A DNA stretch of 6,542 nucleotides from an uncultured bacterium (GTDB taxonomy: Bacteria; Bacillota; Clostridia; Oscillospirales; Oscillospiraceae): assembly GCA_949286295.1 (NCBI GenBank), contig CASECK010000135.1, forward strand, positions 1 through 6,542, read 5' to 3'. The notes beneath the pieces are model-generated. The model was not told the origin of the DNA and made no database searches. It worked only from the letters and a program-made list of their open reading frames with translations. Each line of letters starts with the position of its first letter. Position 1 is the first letter of the stretch. Positions 1-5,077 of this stretch are shown here, piece after piece. The position numbers were made by a program, and so were the translations under genes.

Positions 1-1
1 C

Positions 2-613
2 CAGGAGACCGCTCCCGACCCCACCTCCGACGTGGGCATCGCCGGCGCCCAGGCCTACATCCTGGAGAAGGTGCCCGAGTGGGTCCAGACCTACGGCACC
101 CAGACCGCTTACTTCTGCACCAACGACGCCCACACCGAGCCTCTGCTCAAGCAGCTGTTCGAGTACGGCGGCTACTTCATCGAGGCCGACCTGCCCTCTC
201 CCCTGATGGGCTACCCTGGCGCCCTGGGTCTGGACCTGACCGAGGAGGCCGGCGATTTTGAGAAGATTCTGGCCAAGGTGGAGGACGCCGTGGTGGAGGC
301 CGGCGGCGCCGGCCGGTTCGGCACCTGGGCTTTCTCCTATGGCTACACCACCTCCGCCGGCCTGGCCCAGCACGCCATGAACGTGCTCAACGGCGAGAGC
401 GACCTGACCGATATGGACGACATCGCCAAGGCCTACGAGGTGTTCTCCCCCGGCGCGGCCTGGAACGGCTCCGGCTACACCAACGCCACCACCGGTGTGA
501 AGTCTGAGAACACCTTCCTGGTGTATCAGGACACCTACATCATGGGCGACCCCGGCTACTTCATGGGCTCCACCGACGTGGTGGTCCCCGAGGAGTACTT
601 CACCACCGCCTAA
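2..613 (+). CDS. DUF3798-family ABC transporter solute-binding protein, C-terminal part (5' end outside window)
   Basis: This gene is open at the left edge; about 203 residues are visible, reading Q-E-T-A-P-D-P-T-S-D-V-G-I at the start and ending at TAA 611-613. The stretch TAPDPTSDVGIAGAQAYILE, the following Y-F-C-T-N-D-A-H-T-E-P-L-L segment and PSPxxGYPGALGL match my recollection of DUF3798 proteins, which have a periplasmic-binding-protein-like fold and are usually secreted lipoproteins of about 400 residues. Roughly half is therefore missing, including any signal peptide or lipobox. The position directly before an importer ATPase and two permeases fits a role as extracytoplasmic solute receptor; the ligand is unknown. 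Codon use is extreme: all visible glycine codons are GGC or GGT, with no GGG or GGA, unlike the downstream genes. This suggests very high expression, as usual for binding proteins. The in-frame GTG at 32 is not a start; the frame is open from the window edge. Confidence 0.83.
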   Translation, partial: QETAPDPTSDVGIAGAQAYILEKVPEWVQTYGTQTAYFCTNDAHTEPLLKQLFEYGGYFIEADLPSPLMGYPGALGLDLTEEAGDFEKILAKVEDAVVEAGGAGRFGTWAFSYGYTTSAGLAQHAMNVLNGESDLTDMDDIAKAYEVFSPGAAWNGSGYTNATTGVKSENTFLVYQDTYIMGDPGYFMGSTDVVVPEEYFTTA

Positions 614-698
614 ATATTTCTCCAACAGTCCATTCCAACAGCAGGGGGGAGCAATTCCCCCTGCTGTTTTCAAAGCGGGAGAAAGGTAGGACAACGCT
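614..698 (+). other. Intergenic gap between binding protein and ATPase genes
   Basis: This 85-nt spacer is the largest gap inside the transporter operon. It holds the strong hairpin at 637-668, a short T run after it, and the ATPase ribosome binding site (AAAGGTAGG, 682-690). An 8-nt direct repeat TCCAACAG occurs at 621-628 and 634-641, and the second copy forms part of the hairpin's left arm. I see no convincing -35/-10 promoter pair, so the ATPase gene is probably read from the upstream promoter. Confidence 0.7.
637..670 (+). terminator. Hairpin attenuator / partial intrinsic terminator or mRNA 3'-end stabiliser
   Basis: Arm 637-650 pairs with 655-668 over 14 bp: AACAGCAGGGGG with CCCCCTGCTGTT, then a G-U and an A-U pair. 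The loop at 651-654 is GCAA, a GNRA tetraloop. The right arm runs into a short T run (667-670) broken by C at 671, so termination is probably incomplete. Between a binding-protein gene and its ATPase and permease genes, such a structure commonly lowers downstream transcript or protects the processed upstream mRNA, giving an excess of binding protein. The structure is directly visible; the function is inferred. Confidence 0.72.
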
Positions 699-2288
699 AT
701 GGAAAACAACAGCACTCCCTTGCTGGAGATGCGAAACATCAAAAAGGACTTCTTCGGCAACCAGGTCCTCACCGACATCAACTTTACCCTTCACGCCGGG
801 CAGGTGCTGGGTCTGGTGGGAGAGAACGGCGCCGGTAAGAGCACGCTGATGAAAATTCTCTTCGGCATGGACGTCATCCGGGAGACCGGCGGCTATGAGG
901 GCGAGATTCTGATTGACGGGCAGCCGGTGAAGTTTGCCACGCCCTTTGACGCGCTGGAGGCCGGAATCGGTATGGTCCACCAGGAGTTTTCCCTTATCCC
1001 GGGCTTCACCGCCGCGGAAAACATCCTGCTCAACCGGGAGCCCACCAAAAAGAATGTGCTCTCCGAGGCCTTTGGGGACAGGCTGAACACCCTGGACTAC
1101 AAGCAGATTGCCCAGCGTTCGGACCGGGCCATCGAGAAGATGGGGGTCAAAATCGACGCCGGTATGGCCATCAGCGATATGCCCGTGGGCCACAAGCAGT
1201 TCACAGAGATTGCCCGGGAGCTGAGCAAGGAGCAGCTGAAGCTGCTGATTTTGGACGAGCCCACCGCCGTGCTCACCGAGAAGGAGGCCGAGGCGCTGCT
1301 CAGCTCCATCCGCAGTATGTCGGCCCAGGGTATTTCGGTCATCTTCATCACCCACCGGCTGCACGAGATTCTGGCCGTGTGCGACAAGGTGGTCATCATG
1401 CGCGACGGCTATGTGGTGAAGGACGCCCCGGCCAGCCAGCTGGACGTGCCCGAGATTACCCGGTGGATGGTGGGCCGGAACGTGGAGGCCGCCTCCGCCG
1501 CCGAGGTGCGGCAGCTGCCGGACGCCCGGACTATCCTGTCCATCCGCAGGCTGTGGGTGGATATGCCCGGCGAGACGGTGCGCGACGTAAACCTGGACGT
1601 CAAGGAGGGGGAGATTCTGGGCATCGGCGGCCTGGCCGGACAGGGCAAGCTGGGCATCCCCAACGGCATCATGGGCCTGTACGAGGCGGGCGGCACCGTG
1701 GAGTTTGACGGCAAGCCCATCCCGCTGAACAGCCCCAGGAAGTGTCTGGACGCCTCCCTGGCCTTCGTCTCTGAGGACCGCAGGGGCGTGGGCCTGCTGC
1801 TGGACGAGTCTCTGGAGTGGAACGTGGCCTTTTCCGCCATGCAGATTCACGATAAGTTCCTCAAAAAGTTCCTGGGCGGCCTGTTCTCCTGGCGGGACGA
1901 GCAGGCCATCCGCGCCGTCACCGAGCAGTACATCGGCCAGCTGCAAATCAAGTGTACCAGCTCCAAGCAGAAGGCCAGGGAGCTGTCCGGCGGGAACCAG
2001 CAAAAGGTGTGCCTGGCCAAGGCCTTCGCCCTGGAACCCAAGTTCCTCTTCGTATCCGAACCCACCCGGGGCATCGACGTGGGGGCCAAGGCGCTGGTGC
2101 TGGAGGCGCTCAAACGCTTCAACCGGGACAGCGGCGTCACCGTGGTGGTCATCTCCTCTGAGCTGGAGGAGCTGCGCCAGACCTGTGACCGCATCGCCAT
2201 CATCTCCGGGGGCAAAGTGGCCGGTATCCTGCCGGCCAGCGAGTCCTCCGAGGCCTTCGGCGCGCTGATGGTCAGCCAGGTGATATAA
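699..2288 (+). CDS. ABC importer ATP-binding protein, fused two-domain RbsA/MglA type
   Basis: This 529-residue cytoplasmic ATPase has two fused nucleotide-binding domains (about 1-258 and 278-527), the usual length for sugar/nucleoside importers, and should power the two permeases encoded next. NBD1 has Walker A GENGAGKST (41-49), Q-loop VHQEFSLIP (93-101, Q95), Walker B LLILDEPTA (182-190, D186/E187) and switch H219 in THR. Its signature position reads MPVGH (161-165) instead of an LS-G-Q type. NBD2 has a degenerate Walker A GLAGQGKLG (311-319), a canonical signature LSGGNQQKV (429-437), and Walker B LFVSEPTRGID (450-460) in which S453 replaces the usual Asp while E454 remains. The switch position is SSE rather than His, which is common in this class. 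The start ATG follows AAAGGTAGG at 682-690. The gene ends within the ribosome binding site of permease 1, so translation of the two is probably coupled. Automatic pipelines would call it a sugar ABC transporter ATPase; sugar specificity is not demonstrated. Confidence 0.95.
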   Translation: MENNSTPLLEMRNIKKDFFGNQVLTDINFTLHAGQVLGLVGENGAGKSTLMKILFGMDVIRETGGYEGEILIDGQPVKFATPFDALEAGIGMVHQEFSLIPGFTAAENILLNREPTKKNVLSEAFGDRLNTLDYKQIAQRSDRAIEKMGVKIDAGMAISDMPVGHKQFTEIARELSKEQLKLLILDEPTAVLTEKEAEALLSSIRSMSAQGISVIFITHRLHEILAVCDKVVIMRDGYVVKDAPASQLDVPEITRWMVGRNVEAASAAEVRQLPDARTILSIRRLWVDMPGETVRDVNLDVKEGEILGIGGLAGQGKLGIPNGIMGLYEAGGTVEFDGKPIPLNSPRKCLDASLAFVSEDRRGVGLLLDESLEWNVAFSAMQIHDKFLKKFLGGLFSWRDEQAIRAVTEQYIGQLQIKCTSSKQKARELSGGNQQKVCLAKAFALEPKFLFVSEPTRGIDVGAKALVLEALKRFNRDSGVTVVVISSELEELRQTCDRIAIISGGKVAGILPASESSEAFGALMVSQVI

Positions 2289-2293
2289 GGAGG
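2287..2293 (+). promoter_or_regulatory. Ribosome binding site of permease 1, overlapping ATPase stop codon
   Basis: AAGGAGG shares its first two bases with the TAA stop of the ATPase gene and lies 5 nt before ATG 2299. This perfect anti-Shine-Dalgarno match fixes the permease 1 start and suggests coupled translation. A nearer ATG at 2294 abuts the site directly and is in another frame, so it is not used. Confidence 0.88.
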
Positions 2294-2298
2294 ATGTC

Positions 2299-3390
2299 AT
2301 GGACAAAACAGGTATGGAAAAAACACTGGAAAACCGGGATTTGATGGAGCGCTTCAGCTTTGTCGCCCGATTCGGGCTGCCCCGAACCATCATCGCCGGG
2401 TTTGTGCTGCTGCTGTTCATCGCGGCCCCCTTGGTGGGGGCCGACCTGACCATGCAGGTGGGCAACGTGATCAACCGCTTCAGCTGGAACGCCGTGCTGG
2501 TGCTGGCCATGGTGCCCATGATTCACTCCGGATGCAGTCTGAACTTCGGCATCCCCCTGGGCATCATCGCTGGCCTGCTGGGCGGCACCCTGTCCATCCA
2601 GCTGGGCTTCACCGGGGTGGGCAGCTTCTTCGCGGCCATCCTGCTGGCCACCCCCTTTGCCGTTCTGGCCGGCGGGGGCTATGGATGGCTGCTCAACAAG
2701 ATTAAGGGCGGCGAGATGATGATCGCCACCTATGTGGGCCTGTCCGCCATCGCCTTTATGTGCATGATGTGGCTGCTGCTGCCCTATACCAGCCCCACCA
2801 TGGTGTGGGGCCTGTCCGGCGAGGGCCTGCGCACCACCATCTCCCTGGCCGGCTTTTATGACAAGGCCCTGGCCGACTTCCTGGCCATTCCCATCGACCC
2901 GGACAACGGCCTGTACTTCCCCACCGGCAGCATCCTGTTCTTCGCGCTGCTGGCGCTGGCCATATGGGCCTTCTTCCGCTCCAAGACCGGCACCGCCATG
3001 ACCGCCGTGGGGTCCAATCCTCTGTTCGCCCAGGCCAGCGGCATCAATGTGGACCGGATGCGCCTGCTGTCGGTGGTCATGTCCACCTGGCTGGGCGCGG
3101 TGGGCATTCTGGTGTATCAGCAGGGCTTTGGCTTTATGCAGCTGTATATGGCCCCCAACAACATGACCCTGCCCACGGTGTCCGCCATCCTCATCGGCGG
3201 CGCGGCCGTCAACAAGGCCAGCATCCCCAACGTGATCATCGGCACCATCCTCTATCAGAGCGTGGTCACCCTGACCCCCACTGTGGCCAACGCCCTGATT
3301 CAGACCGACGTGAGCGAGGTCGTGCGCATCATCATCTCCAACGGCATGATTCTCTACGCGCTGACCAGAAAGATGGGAGGGGCGAGATAA
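2299..3390 (+). CDS. ABC transporter permease 1 (BPD_transp_2 / sugar-nucleoside type)
   Basis: This 363-residue integral membrane protein has about eight to ten hydrophobic segments, roughly at residues 30-48, 64-78, 84-100, 108-130, 140-162, 210-226, 252-274, 290-330 and 338-356. The N-terminal 25 residues are charged and probably cytoplasmic. The cytoplasmic coupling region is the stretch around 235-262, AVGSNPLFAQASGIN followed by VDRMRLLSVVMST, which corresponds to the ATPase-contacting loop of RbsC/MglC-like permeases. It also has an S-L-N-F-G motif at 80-84 and GGAAVNKA at 300-307, both nearly repeated in permease 2. It likely forms one half of a heterodimeric channel for the solute delivered by the DUF3798 protein. 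It is flanked by the ATPase (10-nt gap) and permease 2 (2-nt gap), so the three are surely co-transcribed. Length is near normal for the family and no damage is seen. The substrate is unknown. Confidence 0.93.
   Translation: MDKTGMEKTLENRDLMERFSFVARFGLPRTIIAGFVLLLFIAAPLVGADLTMQVGNVINRFSWNAVLVLAMVPMIHSGCSLNFGIPLGIIAGLLGGTLSIQLGFTGVGSFFAAILLATPFAVLAGGGYGWLLNKIKGGEMMIATYVGLSAIAFMCMMWLLLPYTSPTMVWGLSGEGLRTTISLAGFYDKALADFLAIPIDPDNGLYFPTGSILFFALLALAIWAFFRSKTGTAMTAVGSNPLFAQASGINVDRMRLLSVVMSTWLGAVGILVYQQGFGFMQLYMAPNNMTLPTVSAILIGGAAVNKASIPNVIIGTILYQSVVTLTPTVANALIQTDVSEVVRIIISNGMILYALTRKMGGAR
3375..3382 (+). promoter_or_regulatory. Ribosome binding site of permease 2 inside the end of permease 1
   Basis: GGGAGGGG lies in the last codons of permease 1, about 10 nt before ATG 3393. 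It supports 3393 as the real start of permease 2, although the same frame is open much further upstream, through the permease 1 gene. Confidence 0.68.
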
Positions 3391-3392
3391 AC

Positions 3393-4505
3393 ATGAAACG
3401 ACGTGTTCAATTTAACCCGGTCAGGCTGATTCAGGACAACATTGTGCCGGTGATGTTCTTTGTGATTTGCCTGATTTGCTTCCCCCTGTCCGGCTACTCC
3501 CCGGAGTACCTGCTCAACGAGCTGATTACCCGTATGGGGCGCAACACCTTCCTGGTGCTCAGCCTGCTGATTCCCATCATGGCGGGCATGGGCCTGAACT
3601 TCGGCATGACGCTGGGTGCCATGGCCGGGCAGATTGGCCTGATTCTGGCGGCCGACTGGCAGATTTGGGGCATCCCCGGCATCATCCTGGCCATGTTGCT
3701 GTCCATCCCGGTGTCCATCCTGCTGGGGGTGTTCTGCGGCTCTATGCTGAACCGGGCCAAGGGCCGGGAGATGATCACCAGCTACATCATCTCCTTCTTT
3801 ATGAACGGCATCTATCAGCTGGTGGTCCTCTTCCTGATGGGGCCCCTGATTCCCATTATCCACGACACCCTGAAGCTGCCCCGGGGCTTTGGCATCCGCA
3901 ACACCGTCAGCCTGCTGAATATGCGCCAGCACCTGGACGACCTGCTGGCCATCCGTGTGGGCGGGGTGAAGATTCCGGTGCTCACCTTCCTGATCATCGG
4001 GGTGCTGTGCCTGGTTATCCTCTGGTTCCGGCGCACCAAGCTGGGCCAGGATATGCGCGCCGTGGCCCAGGACATGGAGGTGGCCCGGGACGCGGGCATC
4101 AACGTGGACCGCACCCGTATCATCGCCATTGTCATGTCCACGGTGGTGGCCGGTATCGGCATGATCATCTACCTGCAAAACCTGGGCAACTTCCCCACGT
4201 ACAGCGCCCACACCCAGATTGGGATGTTCAGCATCGCGGCCCTGCTGGTGGGCGGCGCGTCGGTGGAGAAGGCCGGCATCGGCAACGCCTTCCTGGGCGT
4301 GCTGCTGTTCCACATGATGTTCATCATGGCCCCCGCCGCCGGCACCACGATTACCGGAGACTCCATGATTGGCGAGTATTTCCGCACCTTCGTCTCCTAC
4401 GGCGTCATCACTCTGGCGCTGATTATGTATGAGGCCAGAAAGCGCAGGACCAGGAGCATGACCGGCCGCCTGCTGGCGCTGGCCCAGGAGGAGGCGGCGA
4501 AATGA
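3393..4505 (+). CDS. ABC transporter permease 2 (BPD_transp_2 / sugar-nucleoside type)
   Basis: This 370-residue membrane protein is the presumed partner of permease 1. Hydrophobic segments lie roughly at residues 15-33, 50-66, 70-86, 92-117, 127-152, 193-212, 240-262, 275-296, 298-315 and 328-347. The N-terminus (MKRR) and the C-terminal tail (residues 348-370, rich in K/R and then E) are probably cytoplasmic. The coupling region reads AVAQDMEVARDAGINVDR and continues TRIIAIVMST (223-250). The GINVDR-x-R and VMST parts recur in permease 1, as do L-N-F-G (68-71) and GGASVEKA (287-294), so the two are diverged paralogues. The start at 3393 is chosen because it has a ribosome binding site, sits 2 nt after the permease 1 stop and gives a normal family length; the open frame upstream is only a shadow of permease 1. 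The stop overlaps the next gene's start as ATGA. Confidence 0.93.
   Translation: MKRRVQFNPVRLIQDNIVPVMFFVICLICFPLSGYSPEYLLNELITRMGRNTFLVLSLLIPIMAGMGLNFGMTLGAMAGQIGLILAADWQIWGIPGIILAMLLSIPVSILLGVFCGSMLNRAKGREMITSYIISFFMNGIYQLVVLFLMGPLIPIIHDTLKLPRGFGIRNTVSLLNMRQHLDDLLAIRVGGVKIPVLTFLIIGVLCLVILWFRRTKLGQDMRAVAQDMEVARDAGINVDRTRIIAIVMSTVVAGIGMIIYLQNLGNFPTYSAHTQIGMFSIAALLVGGASVEKAGIGNAFLGVLLFHMMFIMAPAAGTTITGDSMIGEYFRTFVSYGVITLALIMYEARKRRTRSMTGRLLALAQEEAAK
4486..4494 (+). promoter_or_regulatory. Ribosome binding site of the small membrane protein gene
   Basis: AGGAGGAGG lies in the last codons of permease 2, 7 nt before ATG 4502. Together with the ATGA stop/start overlap at 4502-4505 it indicates translational coupling and makes the small downstream frame very likely a real gene. 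Confidence 0.85.
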
Positions 4506-4996
4506 AAAAGCGTATTCTCTTTCAGCTGCTGCTGGTGCTGGCCCTGGCGGCCCTGGGCGGCGCGATGATGTACATCGGCCGGGGCCACACGGTATACTTT
4601 GACAACAAGGCCCAGGACTATCAGGGCCAGAGCTATCCCGCCCCCTACAAGATTGAAATCTACCTGGGGGAGGGCACCGGCGGGGAGTCGGTGGCCAAGC
4701 TCTATGACAGGGAGCGCGGCTCGGCGGTCCAGATTGGGCAGACCATCACGGTGACGCTGGTCATCACCCAGGAGAAGGGCGGGGATGAGCAGGAGCCTGT
4801 GACCTGCTCCATCCCGCTGCCCCACAGCATGGACGGCCCGGTCATCAACCTCCCCGCCTATCTGGCCGGCCTGCCGGAGGAGGCCTATCTGTCCGAGTTT
4901 GTCCCCATGGTCACCCAGGAGCCCGAAGAGGAGGTCCCCGGCGGGGACGAGATGGGCCTGGGGGACGAGATGGGGCTGGGCGACGTGCTGGCCTGA
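4502..4996 (+). CDS. Small membrane-anchored protein of the ABC operon (DUF6672-like), with acidic repeat tail
   Basis: This 164-residue protein starts MKKR and has one hydrophobic segment at residues 5-25 that could be an uncleaved anchor or a signal peptide. The rest should then be extracytoplasmic. Directly after the anchor comes I-G-R-G-H-T-V-Y-F-D-N-K (25-36). Then follow a predicted beta-rich part with KIEIYLG (50-56), a basic patch KLYDRERG (66-73) and TITVTLVIT (81-89), and the stretch CSIPLPHSMDGPVINLPAYL (102-121). The context and the GR-HT-DNK motif match what I recall of DUF6672 proteins, which sit next to this transporter type; I could not verify this. Residues 139-161 are acidic and low-complexity, with the hexapeptide GDEMGL twice (148-153, 154-159) and a third GD start. 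No catalytic motif is seen. The ATGA overlap with permease 2 argues for a role in the transporter, perhaps as an accessory subunit or receptor-docking protein; this is inference. Confidence 0.8.
   Translation: MKKRILFQLLLVLALAALGGAMMYIGRGHTVYFDNKAQDYQGQSYPAPYKIEIYLGEGTGGESVAKLYDRERGSAVQIGQTITVTLVITQEKGGDEQEPVTCSIPLPHSMDGPVINLPAYLAGLPEEAYLSEFVPMVTQEPEEEVPGGDEMGLGDEMGLGDVLA
4943..4978 (+). repeat. Two tandem 18-bp coding repeats (GDEMGL x2)
   Basis: Copies 4943-4960 and 4961-4978 are identical at 17 of 18 bases (GGC against GGG for the second glycine). GGCGAC at 4979-4984 begins a degraded third copy. They encode the acidic tail of the small membrane protein just before its stop codon. The near-identical bases suggest a recent in-frame slippage duplication. 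Confidence 0.9.
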
Positions 4997-5027
4997 GGAC
5001 AGCCGCGCCGGTTGGTATCTTCCACCT

Positions 5028-5058
5028 GACAGCCCATGCTTTTCCGGCATGGGCTGTC
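5028..5058 (+). terminator. Perfect 12-bp hairpin between transporter operon and pepD (weak terminator or mRNA-stabilising structure)
   Basis: GACAGCCCATGC (5028-5039) pairs perfectly with GCATGGGCTGTC (5047-5058) around the 7-nt loop TTTTCCG. The next bases are CCTTATGAAGG, so there is no U-tract and intrinsic termination would be weak on either strand. It begins 32 nt after the small gene's stop and ends 7 nt before the pepD ribosome binding site, which it leaves free. It could protect the 3' end of the transporter mRNA or partly separate pepD expression from it. The 81-nt gap (4997-5077) holds nothing else I recognise, and no clear promoter. Confidence 0.6.
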
Positions 5059-5065
5059 CCTTATG

Positions 5066-5072
5066 AAGGAGG
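5066..5072 (+). promoter_or_regulatory. Ribosome binding site of pepD, deciding its start
   Basis: A perfect AAGGAGG lies 5 nt before ATG 5078. An in-frame ATG at 5036 would add 14 residues, but it lies within the left arm of the 5028-5058 hairpin and has no such site in front. The start at 5078 is therefore preferred. Confidence 0.9.
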
Positions 5073-5077
5073 TAGCT

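Noticed and set aside
2423..2443. Inverted repeat CGGCCCCC / GGGGGCCG with a 5-nt loop inside permease 1
   Set aside because: The stem is only 8 bp and is explained by the codons for A-A-P-L-V-G-A in a membrane helix of a GC-rich gene. It has no T run and is not near a gene boundary.
600..2519. Very long open frame on the minus strand (about 639 codons) opposite the ATPase and the start of permease 1
   Set aside because: It lies fully antisense to a gene with unmistakable ABC motifs. Its translation is low-complexity (rich in L, G, H, Q), with no recognisable domain. Long antisense frames are expected in DNA with such GC-rich third positions.
2964..3392. Upstream extension of the permease 2 frame by 143 codons
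   Set aside because: The extension is a shifted reading of the permease 1 gene, with Arg/His/Gln-rich translation and no membrane segments. The start at 3393 has a ribosome binding site and gives the normal family length.
3354..4313. Long minus-strand open frame opposite permease 2
   Set aside because: Its composition is His/Gln/Gly/Asp-rich, typical of the antisense of hydrophobic permease codons. It has no motif and covers a well-supported gene.
5036..5077. Alternative upstream ATG start for pepD at 5036
   Set aside because: It would add 14 residues not typical of PepD, starts inside the hairpin's left arm and lacks a ribosome binding site. ATG 5078 has AAGGAGG at ideal spacing and gives the family-typical N-terminus.
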